From contig NZ_QMFA01000032.1 in NCBI RefSeq assembly GCF_003285005.1, positions 1 to 64,000 of the forward strand: 64,000 bases of DNA. Reading direction: 5' to 3'. A program made the position numbers and the translations under genes. The first letter of the stretch is position 1. Each line of letters opens with the position of its first letter. The DNA is from Paenibacillus sp. YN15. Lineage in GTDB: Bacteria > Bacillota > Bacilli > Paenibacillales > NBRC-103111. The notes beneath the pieces are model-generated. The model was not told where the DNA came from. It ran no database searches and was given only the letters and a program-made list of their open reading frames with translations. Below are positions 8,664-17,814 of the stretch, piece by piece.

Positions 8664-9377
8664 ATGGGTTGGCTGCCGATGGGCAAATTGAGGGTTCAAA
8701 TTGAGGAAGCGGGCTATGAGGGCAGAAGCCGCGTGATTTCGGATATTGCATTTACGGTGGGGGAAGGGGAACTGGTGGGACTGATCGGCCCCAACGGCGC
8801 AGGCAAAAGCACCACCATCAAGGCGGTGCTGGGGCTTCTGAAGGATGTGAAGGGCAAGGTGGAGTTTCCGGGAGGCTCTCCCAATTACGCATACATTCCC
8901 GAGCATCCGGTGCTGTACGATGAGCTGACGCTGTGGGAGCATCTGCGGCTGGCGGCGTCGGCCTTCGGACTGGATGACGCTACCTTCGAGGAGAGAGCCA
9001 ATGAGCTTCTGGAGCGTTTCCGGCTGACGGGGGCCAAGCATGATCTGCCCACGGGCTTCTCCAAAGGCATGCAGCAAAAGCTGATGCTGATTATCGGGTT
9101 TATCCATGAGCCTGAGCTGTATATTGTGGACGAGCCCTTCATCGGGCTGGACCCGCGGGCCATCAGGGAATTTCTCGAGATGCTGGATTCGGAGCGCAAG
9201 CGCGGCGCAGGCGTCCTGATGTCTACTCACGTGCTGGATACGGCGGAGCGGATTTGCAGTTCATTTCTGCTGGTGAATGAAGGCAAGCTGATTGCTTCGG
9301 GCGAGCTGCAGGACATCCGCGACAAATGCGGTCTGCCCGGCGCCTCCCTGTTCGATTGCTTTCATGCGCTCACCTAA
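8664..9377 (+). CDS. ecsA: ABC transporter ATP-binding protein, EcsA type
   Basis: The cytoplasmic ATPase of the Ecs exporter-like complex, which in Bacillus affects protein secretion, intramembrane proteolysis and competence. Walker A GPNGAGKSTT (about 43-52), an ABC signature variant FSKGMQQK (about 134-141) and Walker B LYIVDEPFIGLD (about 153-164) are intact, followed by the H-loop in STHVLDTAER. Length (237) and the segment YIPEHPVLYDELT match EcsA. The start may instead be the ATG at 8679 (MGKLRVQ), since GAAGGG directly abuts 8664. The permease gene ecsB follows 60 bp downstream, likely co-transcribed. Confidence 0.88.
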   Translation: MGWLPMGKLRVQIEEAGYEGRSRVISDIAFTVGEGELVGLIGPNGAGKSTTIKAVLGLLKDVKGKVEFPGGSPNYAYIPEHPVLYDELTLWEHLRLAASAFGLDDATFEERANELLERFRLTGAKHDLPTGFSKGMQQKLMLIIGFIHEPELYIVDEPFIGLDPRAIREFLEMLDSERKRGAGVLMSTHVLDTAERICSSFLLVNEGKLIASGELQDIRDKCGLPGASLFDCFHALT

Positions 9378-9437
9378 GGGATTTGCCGTAAGGCAAAGCC
9401 GATATCGTAAGCATATGCAAAAAGGAGGCTGCGCAAG

Positions 9438-10682
9438 ATGAGCAATATGCTGACGCCCCAAAAGGTGGCTTGGCAGCGGATTAAAAGCAATGCCGCCTTC
9501 CAGTACCGGGCCTGGAAAATGGCGGTGGACTGGGTGGTGGCCCTGTACATTGTGCTGCCTGCGACGGCGGTGCTGATTTACCAATATATCTTGTGGTGGG
9601 GGGCGACCCCCGTTTGGCTGGAGGCTGTGCCATATACGGTTTTTCGGGCTTATTTGTTCGTGGCGGCCATCACCGGCACCATCCGGTATTATGTGGAGGA
9701 GGCGGACCAGCTGTTTCTGGTTCAGCGGACCTCCTGGTTCCGCAAGCTGGTGGGTACAGGGACGGCTTTTTCCCTGACCGTAAGCGCACTGGTGCTGGCA
9801 GGGATGGGGCTCTTGTTGTACCCGCTGCTGCACAATGGCTATGAGGTAGGGCCGCTGGAGGCGGCGTTCCTTTTTCTCCTGACCTATCTGGTCAAAATCT
9901 ATCTGATGCTGGGCAAGCAGCATCTGGAGCTTGTTGCCTCCGGCTGGAGAAGCGTGGCTATCCGAATTGTCGCCACTCCTGTGCTGGCCGCTGTGTTTGG
10001 CTACCTCACCCATTGGACGGCGGTTAGCCATCTGTATGCGGCGCTGATCGCTTTGTGTCTGGCAGCGCCTCTGTTCTGGCTGGTGCCCGCCCGGATTCGG
10101 GCCAGGGGCACCTTCTACAAGGATGCCCAGCGGGAGCGGGAGGAGCGGATGAAGCTGGCGGGGATGCTGATGAGCGCCGCGGGATACCGTGCGCCGAGGA
10201 AGACCCGCTCCAAGAAGAAGCGGCCGTTTCTGTTTCCGGCCTCCCGCAAGCTGTTTAAGGAGCGCACCCAGGAGAATGTGCTGGCGGAGTCCCTGATCAA
10301 GGGCATCCTGCGCAACGGGTCCAAGCTGAAGCTGGCGGGGATGCTGCTCTTGGCCGCCACGACGGCGGTGGCGGTTTGCCCCAACGGCACCATCCGGCTT
10401 ATTGTGGGGCTGGCTACGGGCGCGCTGTTCGCCTGGATGGCCAAGTCCTTTGCCCGGGAAGCGGCGACGGAGGAATATGTGCGGCTTTTTCCGTGGAAGG
10501 ACACGGTTCGTATGGAGGCCTTCTGGAAGGCGGGGGCCGGGCTGACGGCTCCGGTCTGCGCCTGGTTGGGCTTTGTATGCGGGCTGCTGAACGGTGGCCT
10601 GCTGTCGTCGGTGGTGATGCTGCCCCTAGGTTTTGCCTTCGGCTGGATGGCCTCCCGGATGTTTGGCATGAACGGGCTGTGA
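9438..10682 (+). CDS. ecsB: ABC transporter permease, EcsB type
   Basis: A 414-residue integral membrane protein with about eight hydrophobic segments, split by a basic cytoplasmic stretch (residues about 235-290, rich in Lys and Arg, with EREERMKLAG and TRSKKKRPF). Length and position directly after an EcsA ATPase identify it as the EcsB partner. AAAGGAGG at 9420-9427 supports the ATG. In Bacillus, ecsAB is followed by ecsC; here an unrelated gene follows. The transported substrate of Ecs is unknown in the family as a whole. Confidence 0.85.
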   Translation: MSNMLTPQKVAWQRIKSNAAFQYRAWKMAVDWVVALYIVLPATAVLIYQYILWWGATPVWLEAVPYTVFRAYLFVAAITGTIRYYVEEADQLFLVQRTSWFRKLVGTGTAFSLTVSALVLAGMGLLLYPLLHNGYEVGPLEAAFLFLLTYLVKIYLMLGKQHLELVASGWRSVAIRIVATPVLAAVFGYLTHWTAVSHLYAALIALCLAAPLFWLVPARIRARGTFYKDAQREREERMKLAGMLMSAAGYRAPRKTRSKKKRPFLFPASRKLFKERTQENVLAESLIKGILRNGSKLKLAGMLLLAATTAVAVCPNGTIRLIVGLATGALFAWMAKSFAREAATEEYVRLFPWKDTVRMEAFWKAGAGLTAPVCAWLGFVCGLLNGGLLSSVVMLPLGFAFGWMASRMFGMNGL

Positions 10683-10783
10683 GGGTACGGTCCCTCTTTC
10701 CACGCTGTGCAAGAAATGGACGTTCCAGGGGCAAGCTAGGAGGGTGACCAAGACTGCATAAGGCGAAGAAAGGGGAACTTGCG

Positions 10784-11278
10784 ATGCTGGCTCCCATCTA
10801 TTTTCAGTTTGCGGATAAAAAAGCGGCGCTGCTGGCGTTGGACACTCTTCAGGAGCTGGGCTTCACCGGCCAAATGCTGGAGCACCGCCATCCCGAGCAC
10901 AAGCCGGTGCTGGCCCTGACCATCCGCCAGGGAGACCTGGTGGCGGCGCTGGAAATCGCCCAGGCTCATGGCGGTATTCTGCTGGAGACGGCAGAGCGGC
11001 CGGAGCAGGAGGTATATACCAATGCGTATGGCCTTGGCTCGGAGGAGGGCATCTCCATTCCGGCCCACACTGTGACGGAGGACCTGCCGGAGGCGTATCT
11101 GGCGGGCGAGGCGGGGGCGGCCAGTCTGCCCCGGTACAAGCGGCGGGAGGATTCCCTGGCCGAGGAGGAAGCCTTGGTGGCGGAGAATGCCGCCGAGCAG
11201 TTCCGGGACCCGGGGCCGGGGTTGTTCGACCCGTCGGGAGATGACCTGGACCAGTTTAACGCAGGGGTCCATTTGTAG
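10784..11278 (+). CDS. Uncharacterised 164-residue acidic protein
   Basis: I do not recognise a family. The N-terminal ~75 residues have alternating strands and helices (FADKKAALLALDTLQELGF, then VLALTIRQGDLVAALEIAQ), which could form a small ferredoxin-like fold. The C-terminal ~90 residues are acidic, low in hydrophobics and probably disordered, ending DPSGDDLDQFNAGVHL. No signal peptide or membrane segment is present. GAAAGGGG lies before the ATG. A strong terminator follows. Steady coding bias and a clear ribosome-binding site argue that it is real. Confidence 0.65.
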   Translation: MLAPIYFQFADKKAALLALDTLQELGFTGQMLEHRHPEHKPVLALTIRQGDLVAALEIAQAHGGILLETAERPEQEVYTNAYGLGSEEGISIPAHTVTEDLPEAYLAGEAGAASLPRYKRREDSLAEEEALVAENAAEQFRDPGPGLFDPSGDDLDQFNAGVHL

Positions 11279-11286
11279 CAGGATGC

Positions 11287-11329
11287 AAAAAAGCCTTCGG
11301 CCAGCTGTTTTGGGCCGGAGGCTTTTTTC
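11287..11329. terminator. Bidirectional rho-independent terminator
   Basis: AAAAAAGCCTTCGGCC and GGCCGGAGGCTTTTTT form a long stem with A and T flanks on both sides. It can serve both the 10784 gene and the convergent GH130 gene. Confidence 0.85.
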
Positions 11330-11500
11330 AGGTTGCAGACGCGGGGGCGGGCAGCAGGAGGAGGAGGCCGGGATTATCCGGCCTTATCCTGCCGTTAGCG
11401 GCAAAACGGTGCCGCTATCCGCCTGCGCGCCTGCAAAAAGGGCCCCTTAGCGGAAAAACATTTCCACTAAGGGGCCCCATACGCTGGCGAGCGCTCCCGC

Positions 11501-12499
11501 CTACTTCAAACAAAGGGCGAGCAGGTCATCCACATGGGCAGTGGCCAAACACTCCACCGTATCCGCCGCGCCGTAATAGATTTTGACCTCGCCGCTGTCC
11601 TCCAGGATCATGCCGCCGGGGAAAATCACATTGGTGCGGAAGCCTTCGTCCTTCTCGTAGACAGCTTCCGGCGCCAGCAGCGGCTCCCGGCTCATGCCGA
11701 TAACCTTGTACGGGTTCTCCAGATCCAGCAGCATGATCCCGGCGGTGTAGCGCTTCTTCCAGGTGGCCTCCCAGCCGTTTTTGCCGCGGGAGGGGTCCCG
11801 GTCCACCGCATGGAACAAGGTCAGCCAACCCTTGTCCGTCTTGATGGGGGGCGCCGCCGGGCCCAGCTTGTCATTGGCGAAGGGAACCTGCTCCACCGCC
11901 AGCAGCAGCTCGGTGTTGCCCCAATATTTCAGGTCCGGGGAGTCGGAGATCCACATGTCGAAGCGGTCCTGCCCGCCCCGGCTGTACACCGGGAAAGGCC
12001 GCTCCAGCCGCACATAACGTCCCCCAACCTTCTCGGGGAACAGCACCATGTTGCGGTTATCCGGCGCGGTCATGGACAGGACTTCGAAGTGCTCGAAGTC
12101 GTCGGTTACGGCAATGCCACCGCGGACGCCGTGTTTGGTATCCACGGCAAAGCACATATAAACGCGGCCGTCGATCACCGTCAGCCGGGGATCATAGGTG
12201 CGCACAATCTCCTCGTCATTCAGGCCGAAGCAGGGGCCCGGCTGCACGTCCCACTTGATGCCGTCGTCGCTGTAGGCCAGGCCCAGATTGGTGGTGCTGC
12301 CCGGCAGCAGAGTTTTGTTAACGGGGTCGCCGTAATCATTGCGGAATACCATGACGTATTTGCCTTGGAATTTGGCTACGCCGGCATTAAAAACCAGAGC
12401 CGGGGAATAGGGCACATCCGCCGGGGCAAGGATGGGATTGGCGGGGTGCCGGACAATAACATTGCTGGATTTCAGTTCGCCGATCAAGGGCAGAGACAT
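11501..12499 (-). CDS. GH130 beta-mannoside/mannan phosphorylase family protein
   Basis: GH130 enzymes phosphorolyse beta-mannosides (for example mannosyl-glucose or beta-1,4-mannooligosaccharides) to mannose 1-phosphate. The 332 residues form a five-bladed propeller typical of the family. Diagnostic segments are RHPANPILAPADVPY (17-31), VFNAGVAKF and RTYDPRLT (100-107), in which Asp103 matches the general acid of the family. AVDTKHGVRGGIA and LFHAVDR follow. No signal peptide is present, so it acts on imported oligosaccharides. A cre-like site lies in its promoter. The exact substrate cannot be decided; some GH130 members are hydrolases. Confidence 0.85.
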   Translation of the reverse strand: MSLPLIGELKSSNVIVRHPANPILAPADVPYSPALVFNAGVAKFQGKYVMVFRNDYGDPVNKTLLPGSTTNLGLAYSDDGIKWDVQPGPCFGLNDEEIVRTYDPRLTVIDGRVYMCFAVDTKHGVRGGIAVTDDFEHFEVLSMTAPDNRNMVLFPEKVGGRYVRLERPFPVYSRGGQDRFDMWISDSPDLKYWGNTELLLAVEQVPFANDKLGPAAPPIKTDKGWLTLFHAVDRDPSRGKNGWEATWKKRYTAGIMLLDLENPYKVIGMSREPLLAPEAVYEKDEGFRTNVIFPGGMILEDSGEVKIYYGAADTVECLATAHVDDLLALCLK

Positions 12500-12563
12500 A
12501 TGCGGTAAACCTCCTGGCAGATAGGATTAGGATTCGATAGAAAACCGGACACTCCGTGACATC

Positions 12564-12582
12564 TGGAAACGTTTTAATTATA
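12564..12582 (-). promoter_or_regulatory. -10 box with adjoining cre-like operator for the GH130 gene
   Basis: On the minus strand TATAAT (12582-12577) runs into TTAAAACGTTTCCA (12577-12564), which matches the CcpA cre consensus TGWAANCGNTNWCA at 12 of 14 positions. The placement, beginning at the last base of the -10, is the same as at three exoenzyme promoters in this window. A LacI-family repressor other than CcpA is possible. Confidence 0.45.
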
Positions 12583-12821
12583 AAGGGGAAGTCCCGTCGT
12601 CCGACCGTCGAATTTTCATTTTTTTATCCCGGAATTTAAGGTGGCGCCGGAAAACTTGGCCCAGCCCTTTAAGGGTGTTCAAAAAAGCGGGAGCTAAAGA
12701 AGGAACATCTGCCTAAGCTTTGGAATAAAATAGCATCGTTACTGCCCGGCAGCTATTGGCTGAATCATAAGATTTTCTTATGGACACTTCCAAAAAATAA
12801 AATAAAACTTCGCCCAAACCA

Positions 12822-12893
12822 TTGACGAAATGGAAGGCGGGGTGCTAAAATGAGCACATTATTAATCATAGTAAATTTATAGGATTAATTATG
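12822..12893 (+). promoter_or_regulatory. Promoter of the sulfate transport operon with AT-rich operator
   Basis: TTGACG (12822-12827), an 18-nt spacer and TAAAAT (12846-12851) form the promoter. Directly downstream, 12861-12893 is a strongly AT-rich block (AATCATAGTAAATTTATAGG, then ATTAATTATG). It resembles sites of the cysteine repressor CymR, but I cannot score it. The remainder of the 500-bp gap from 12583 holds no gene or hairpin that I can support. Confidence 0.5.
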
Positions 12894-13000
12894 ATCTACC
12901 GGACCACCGGCGATCCTGCAGCAAAAGACGCGAATAATCCCGGTACATAGACGTACCGCAACACAAATGAATTGGACTTCAAGAAGGGAGAGAGACATAT

Positions 13001-14104
13001 ATGAAAAAGCAATTTTTAGTGGCAACGGCTGTATCGCTGGCATTGGTTGGGGTGCTGTCCGGCTGCGGTGGGAAGGAAGAGGAGGCCTCTGCAGGGGCGG
13101 CCAGCACGGCAGCGACAGCGTCCGCAGGCGCAGCAGCCTCTCCGGAAGCCAGCAAGGCTCCGGCGCCCAAGGCGGTGGAGCTGACCAATGTTTCCTATGA
13201 TCCCACCCGCGAGCTTTATGAAGCCTACAATAAATCCTTTGCCGACTACTGGAAGCAAAAAACCGGCCAGACGGTGACCGTGAAGCAATCCCACGGCGGC
13301 TCCGGCTCCCAGGCCCGCAAGGTGGTAGACGGTCTGGAGGCGGATGTGGTTACCCTGGCCTTGGCCTTTGACATCGACTCCATCGTGGAATCCGGCCAGA
13401 TTAAGGCAGGCTGGCAATCGGAGCTGAAGGACAACAGCTCGCCCTACACCTCCACCATCGTATTCCTGGTGAAGAAGGGCAACCCCAAGGGCATCAAGGA
13501 TTGGGACGATCTGGTGAAGCCCGGGATCAGCGTCATTACCCCCAACCCGAAAACCTCCGGCGGCGCCCGCTGGAACTACCTGGCCGCCTGGGCTTACGCC
13601 AGAGAGAAAAACAACGGTGATGAAGCCGCCGCCAAGGAGTTTGTCACCAAGCTTTTCAAAAATGTGCCTGTGCTTGACTCCGGCGCCCGCGGGTCCACTA
13701 CCACCTTCGTAGAGAAGGGCATCGGCGATGTCCTGATCGCCTGGGAGAATGAAGCCTATCTGTCCCTGAAGGAATTCGAGGGCAAATTTGAAATCGTCAA
13801 CCCGTCCATCAGCATTCTGGCTGAGCCTCCGGTAGCCATCGTGGACAAAGTGGCCGAGAAGCGGGGCACCGCCGAGGTGGCCAAGGCTTATCTGGAATAC
13901 TTGTACACGGAAGCGGGCCAGGAGATTGCCGCCCAGAACTTCTACCGTCCGCGTCTCGAATCGGTGGCGAAGAAGTACGCGGATAAATTCCCGACCATCA
14001 AGCTGGTGACCATCGACAAGGATTTTGGCGGCTGGACCGAAGCCCAGAAAACTCATTTTGCCGACAACGGCATATTTGACCAAATCTACAAGCCTTCCAA
14101 GTAA
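13001..14104 (+). CDS. sbp: Sulfate ABC transporter substrate-binding lipoprotein
   Basis: Captures sulfate or thiosulfate outside the membrane for the CysTWA importer. The 367-residue precursor has a lipoprotein signal with lipobox VLSGC (Cys22), followed by a low-complexity Ala/Ser linker to about residue 60. The mature part has the family pattern: [36 protein letters not shown] (sulfate-binding loop), [36 protein letters not shown] and [12 protein letters not shown]-like [12 protein letters not shown]. It is the first gene of a five-gene operon with 57 bp to cysT. Sbp and CysP are closely related, so sulfate versus thiosulfate preference is not certain. Confidence 0.93.
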   Translation: MKKQFLVATAVSLALVGVLSGCGGKEEEASAGAASTAATASAGAAASPEASKAPAPKAVELTNVSYDPTRELYEAYNKSFADYWKQKTGQTVTVKQSHGGSGSQARKVVDGLEADVVTLALAFDIDSIVESGQIKAGWQSELKDNSSPYTSTIVFLVKKGNPKGIKDWDDLVKPGISVITPNPKTSGGARWNYLAAWAYAREKNNGDEAAAKEFVTKLFKNVPVLDSGARGSTTTFVEKGIGDVLIAWENEAYLSLKEFEGKFEIVNPSISILAEPPVAIVDKVAEKRGTAEVAKAYLEYLYTEAGQEIAAQNFYRPRLESVAKKYADKFPTIKLVTIDKDFGGWTEAQKTHFADNGIFDQIYKPSK

Positions 14105-14161
14105 CGCGTGGAATCAAAACGATTTTATACCGGTCGAGCCGGCTAAAACGGGAGTGTTGGT

Positions 14162-15004
14162 ATGAGCAGTTTGACTAAAAGGCGGCATTTGCTGCCGGGC
14201 TTTGGCCTATCCATGGGATACACGATTTTCTATTTGAGCGTCATCGTGTTGTTCCCCTTATCTGCCTTGTTTCTGAAGTCCGTGTCCATGGGGCTGGGGA
14301 AGTTCTGGGAGACGGTCACCGATGACCGTGTCCTGGCTTCTTACCGGATCAGCATTACCACCTCTTTATCTGCTGCTCTTGTCAACGCCGTGTTTGGGTT
14401 CCTGGTAGCCTGGGTGTTGGTTCGTTACAAATTTCCCGGCAAAAAAATCATCGACTCCATGGTGGATCTGCCCTTTGCCCTGCCGACAGCGGTGGCCGGC
14501 ATCGCTCTGACCACCATCTACAGCGAGAACGGCTGGATGGGCAGTCTGTTCGCCAAAATCGGGATCAAATCCGCCTATTCGCCTATGGGCATCACCATTG
14601 CCCTGATCTTCATCGGCTTGCCCTTCGTGGTGCGCACGGTGCAGCCGGTGCTGGAGGAGCTGGACAAGGAAATCGAGGAGGCGGCCGCCTCTCTCGGGGC
14701 ATACCGGCTGAAAACCTTCTTCCGGGTGATTCTGCCGGAGGTGCTGCCGGCCCTTCTGACCGGCTTCGCCCTGGCCTTCTCCCGGGGGATTGGGGAATAC
14801 GGCTCTGTGGTCTTTATCTCCGGCAACATGCCCATGAAGACAGAAATTGCCCCGCTGCTCATTATGATGAAGCTGGAGCAGTTCGACTATACCGGGGCGA
14901 CGGCCATTGCCGTGGTGCTCCTGCTGTTCTCCTTCCTGATGATCCTCGTCATCAACTATCTCCAGTGGCGCACCAGAAGGAGGATGTCGGCCCATGACGC
15001 ATAA
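14162..15004 (+). CDS. cysT: Sulfate ABC transporter permease CysT
   Basis: A 280-residue membrane subunit with six hydrophobic segments that pairs with CysW. The cytoplasmic EAA loop that docks to the ATPase reads [20 protein letters not shown] (about 177-196). The family segment [16 protein letters not shown] (about 102-117) is intact, as is [16 protein letters not shown]. It lies second in the sulfate operon, as in other bacteria. Confidence 0.95.
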   Translation: MSSLTKRRHLLPGFGLSMGYTIFYLSVIVLFPLSALFLKSVSMGLGKFWETVTDDRVLASYRISITTSLSAALVNAVFGFLVAWVLVRYKFPGKKIIDSMVDLPFALPTAVAGIALTTIYSENGWMGSLFAKIGIKSAYSPMGITIALIFIGLPFVVRTVQPVLEELDKEIEEAAASLGAYRLKTFFRVILPEVLPALLTGFALAFSRGIGEYGSVVFISGNMPMKTEIAPLLIMMKLEQFDYTGATAIAVVLLLFSFLMILVINYLQWRTRRRMSAHDA

Positions 15005-15058
15005 TCGGCGGTTTTCCTTCACAATCGGTGGGTCCCTGGCAGAGAGGAGGCGGTCCCC

Positions 15059-15940
15059 ATGGCAGGAGTAGCGGGAAGACTGAACACATCGGCGGCCCCC
15101 GCCAAAAACGGGTCCACCACCGAACCCTTGGCTGTCCGTATCGTCCTTATTGCCATTGCACTCTTGTTCCTGGTGCTGGTGCTGCTTTTGCCCCTGGTCA
15201 CTGTTTTTATGCAGGCCTTCCGGAAAGGGGCCGAGGTTTACTTCGCTGCTCTCCGGGATAAGGATGCGTTGGCGGCGGTACGGCTTACCCTGCTGACGGC
15301 CCTGATTACGGTGCCTCTTAACACGGTGTTCGGCGTGGCGGCAGCCTGGGCCATTACCAAGTTCCGCTTCAAGGGAAAAAACTTTCTTATCACGCTCATC
15401 GATTTGCCTTTTGCCATCTCGCCGGTTATCGCCGGTCTGGTCTTCATTCTCCTGTTCGGCGCCCACGGCTGGTTCGGGCCCTGGCTGCAGGATAACGACA
15501 TCAAGATTGTGTTCGCTTTGCCCGGCATCATACTTGCCACCAGCTTCGTCACCTTTCCCTTTGTGGCCCGGGAATTGATTCCCCTCATGCAGGCCCAAGG
15601 GTCCCAGGAGGAGGAAGCGGCGGCTACCCTGGGCGCCAAGGGCTGGCGGATTTTCACCAAGGTCACCCTGCCGAATATCAAATGGGGTCTCCTATACGGC
15701 ATCATCCTGTGCAACGCCCGGGCCATGGGCGAGTTCGGCGCCGTATCCGTGGTATCGGGACATATCCGCGGAGAGACCAACACCCTTCCGCTGCAGGTTG
15801 AAATTCTTTACAACGACTACAAATTTTCCGCCTCGTTTGCGGTAGCCTCGCTGCTGGTGCTTCTGGCCGTGGTCACGCTGATTGTCAAAGCGCTGGTCGA
15901 ATGGAAGCATCATCAGGGTTTGGCCAAGGAAAGGGAGTGA
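15059..15940 (+). CDS. cysW: Sulfate ABC transporter permease CysW
   Basis: Second membrane subunit, 293 residues, with six hydrophobic segments after a ~30-residue polar N-terminus. The EAA loop is EEEAAATLGAKGWRIFTKVT (about 182-201). IDLPFAISPVIAGLVF and NARAMGEFGAVSVVSGHIRG are characteristic of CysW. GAGGAGG at 15044-15050 supports the ATG. Only 6 bp separate it from cysA. Confidence 0.95.
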   Translation: MAGVAGRLNTSAAPAKNGSTTEPLAVRIVLIAIALLFLVLVLLLPLVTVFMQAFRKGAEVYFAALRDKDALAAVRLTLLTALITVPLNTVFGVAAAWAITKFRFKGKNFLITLIDLPFAISPVIAGLVFILLFGAHGWFGPWLQDNDIKIVFALPGIILATSFVTFPFVARELIPLMQAQGSQEEEAAATLGAKGWRIFTKVTLPNIKWGLLYGIILCNARAMGEFGAVSVVSGHIRGETNTLPLQVEILYNDYKFSASFAVASLLVLLAVVTLIVKALVEWKHHQGLAKERE

Positions 15941-15946
15941 CCGCTT

Positions 15947-17005
15947 ATGCATATTGAAGTCCGGCAATTGCGCAAGACCTTCGGCAGCTTCGTGGCCTCA
16001 AATGACGTCAGCTTCAGCATCGAGAAGGGCAAGCTGATCGGCCTGCTGGGCCCCTCCGGCGGCGGAAAAACCACCATTCTCCGTATGCTCGCGGGACTGG
16101 AGCAGCCGGATTCGGGGGAGATCTGGTTCAATGGACAGATTATCAACCATCTGCCGCCCCAGGAGCGTCATATCGGCTTTGTGTTCCAGAACTATGCCCT
16201 GTTCCGGCATATGAATGTCTACGAGAATATTGCTTTTGGGCTCAACGTGAAAAAGTGGAAAAAAGCGGATGTGGACCGCCGGGTACGGGAGCTTCTGGAG
16301 CTGACCGGGCTGGCCGGTCTGGAGAAGCGGTATCCCAACCAACTGTCCGGCGGCCAGCGGCAGCGGGTGGCCTTCGCCCGGGCATTGGCTCCGGAGCCGG
16401 AGCTGCTGCTCCTGGATGAACCCTTCGCCGCCATCGACGCCAAGGTCCGCAAGGAGCTGCGCGCCTGGCTGAAGGAAACCATCCGGCGGGTGGGAATTAC
16501 CACCGTGTTCGTGACCCATGACCAGGAGGAGGCCATGGAGGTGGCCGATGAGATCATGATCATCCAAGGCGGCCTGCTGGAGCAGAAGGGAGCCCCGCTG
16601 TCCATCTACAGCCAGCCGGATACTCCTTTTGTGGCCCACTTTGTAGGCGAGTCCCGGGTGCTGGACAATCCGGGGGAGCTGAAGGGCTTCGCCGATTACG
16701 AGGGTTACGGCAAGGCCATTGTCCGCCCGGAGTTTATTGAAGCCGGCCGGCGCAATGAGCTGAGCCAGCCTCTGGCGGCGGATGAGGGGAGGATTGTGGA
16801 TACCCTGTTCTGCGGCAGCCGCTGGCAGCTGGAGGTGCAGCTGGGCGGTCATCGGCTGACGGTGTACCGTCCGCTGGAGAAGCCGGTGCTTTATACGGGA
16901 GACGCCATCTGGGTGATGATTCACCGGCTCTATGTATACGAAGGGCCGTCGCCCGCCATTGTGGAAAATGCGCTGAAGGCGGAGCACGCGGTGCTGGGGC
17001 TGTAA
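15947..17005 (+). CDS. cysA: Sulfate ABC transporter ATP-binding protein
   Basis: The ATPase of the sulfate importer, 352 residues, usual CysA length. Walker A is GPSGGGKTT (about 34-42), the signature LSGGQRQRVAFARALAPEP (about 130-148) and Walker B LLLLDEPFAAIDAKVR (about 150-165). The switch histidine is in VFVTHDQEEAMEVAD. The C-terminal ~110 residues form the TOBE-like regulatory domain. Close spacing to cysW indicates co-transcription and coupled translation. Confidence 0.95.
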   Translation: MHIEVRQLRKTFGSFVASNDVSFSIEKGKLIGLLGPSGGGKTTILRMLAGLEQPDSGEIWFNGQIINHLPPQERHIGFVFQNYALFRHMNVYENIAFGLNVKKWKKADVDRRVRELLELTGLAGLEKRYPNQLSGGQRQRVAFARALAPEPELLLLDEPFAAIDAKVRKELRAWLKETIRRVGITTVFVTHDQEEAMEVADEIMIIQGGLLEQKGAPLSIYSQPDTPFVAHFVGESRVLDNPGELKGFADYEGYGKAIVRPEFIEAGRRNELSQPLAADEGRIVDTLFCGSRWQLEVQLGGHRLTVYRPLEKPVLYTGDAIWVMIHRLYVYEGPSPAIVENALKAEHAVLGL

Positions 17006-17064
17006 GCTGTTTTGCCCAACCGTGCGGGGCGAGCATTGCAGAAGGCTGTAGGGAGGTAGGAGAA

Positions 17065-17310
17065 ATGGGTTCTCCGCTGGAAATCAATGAGGATTGGCTG
17101 GAACGGATCAGGCAAAGCCTGAACGGACTGGAGTTTGGCCATGTGCAAATTATTATCCATGGAGGCCGCATCGTCCAGATCGAACGGACGGAACGCAAGC
17201 GGTTCGAAGGGGAATCCGGCTCCTCCGGAGGAGCGTCGGCTTCCGCGCCTGTCCCGCAGCAGCCCCGCTGGCAGCAGCGGAAAGCCCAGGGCCCGCATAG
17301 GCATGATTGA
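17065..17310 (+). CDS. YezD-like DUF2292 small protein
   Basis: An 81-residue protein. Residues 5-45 (EINEDWLERIRQSLNGLEFG, then VQIIIHGGRIVQIERTERKR) match the DUF2292/YezD family, small proteins that are repeatedly found next to sulfur-assimilation genes. The C-terminal ~35 residues are Ser/Gly/Pro/Gln-rich and probably flexible. It is the last gene of the sulfate operon, 59 bp after cysA, with GGGAGG before the ATG. Its biochemical role is not known. A vegetative promoter for the ilvA leader overlaps its stop codon. Confidence 0.8.
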   Translation: MGSPLEINEDWLERIRQSLNGLEFGHVQIIIHGGRIVQIERTERKRFEGESGSSGGASASAPVPQQPRWQQRKAQGPHRHD

Positions 17311-17335
17311 CAACGGGGCCATAAGATTGTATAAC
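17307..17335 (+). promoter_or_regulatory. Promoter of the ilvA T-box transcript
   Basis: TTGACA (17307-17312), exactly 17 nt, then TATAAC (17330-17335). The -35 overlaps the stop codon of the YezD-like gene, so no space is lost between the operons. Confidence 0.75.
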
Positions 17336-17344
17336 TGATTCAAC

Positions 17345-17687
17345 AGGATAGTGGAATTTGAAATTCGTTGAAGAGAACGAGTAGGCGGCTTATGCTTCCG
17401 CTCCAGAGAGCTGGCGATTGCTGCGAGCCAGCGCGTGAAGTCCCCGCTGAATATCATCTCCGAGAAGCCGGTTGAACCTGCCTTAAGCGGGCGGAAGTAG
17501 ACTTGTGCCGGCCGCCTGCCGTTATACGGGCCCCGCATCACAAGCGTGCGCGGATGGAGTGGCCGTTTCCTTGGGGAACCGGCGGCGGAGACAGGATTTG
17601 TCTTCCAGCCGTCAGAACAACCGGGCAGCGGAACAAGGGTGGTAACGCGAGATCCAGTCTCGTCCCTTAGGGGCGGGATTTTTTTGT
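17345..17687 (+). ncRNA. T-box leader, isoleucine specifier, upstream of ilvA
   Basis: Parts in order are the AACGAGTAGG element near 17376, CAGAGAGCTGG near 17403, the specifier region GAAT-ATC-ATC (ATC, Ile) near 17442, the antiterminator motif AGGGTGGTAACGCG at 17636-17649, and a terminator (CTCGTCCC / GGGGCGGGA) ending in a run of T near 17685. Isoleucine as the sensed amino acid fits the downstream threonine deaminase, the first step of isoleucine synthesis. Confidence 0.9.
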
Positions 17688-17729
17688 GCGAAAATGTTGT
17701 GTACGGCGCATTTTCATTCGGGGGCTCCC

Positions 17730-17780
17730 CCAAAAGTACCCGGATTTCGCTTCAAAGCATCTCGTCACTTTTGGGGGATG
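17730..17780. repeat. Hairpin-forming dispersed repeat, copy 1
   Basis: CCCCCAAAAGT (near 17728-17738) and ACTTTTGGGGG (17768-17778) can pair around a ~30-nt loop, between the T-box terminator and ilvA. The right half shares 17 identical bases, CATCTCGTCACTTTTGG, with 21460-21476, and the whole block aligns loosely over about 60 bp. Its presence in the ilvA 5' untranslated region may influence expression. Confidence 0.6.
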
Positions 17781-17814
17781 GTTTTGTGTTCAAATAGAAT
17801 GGAGGCACAGCACT

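Noticed and set aside
12660-12800. Possible insertion-sequence end (GTGTTCAAAAAAGCGGG, later TATGGACACTTCC)
   Set aside because: The two outer motifs are weakly inverted, but no transposase fragment, target duplication or good terminal match is visible.
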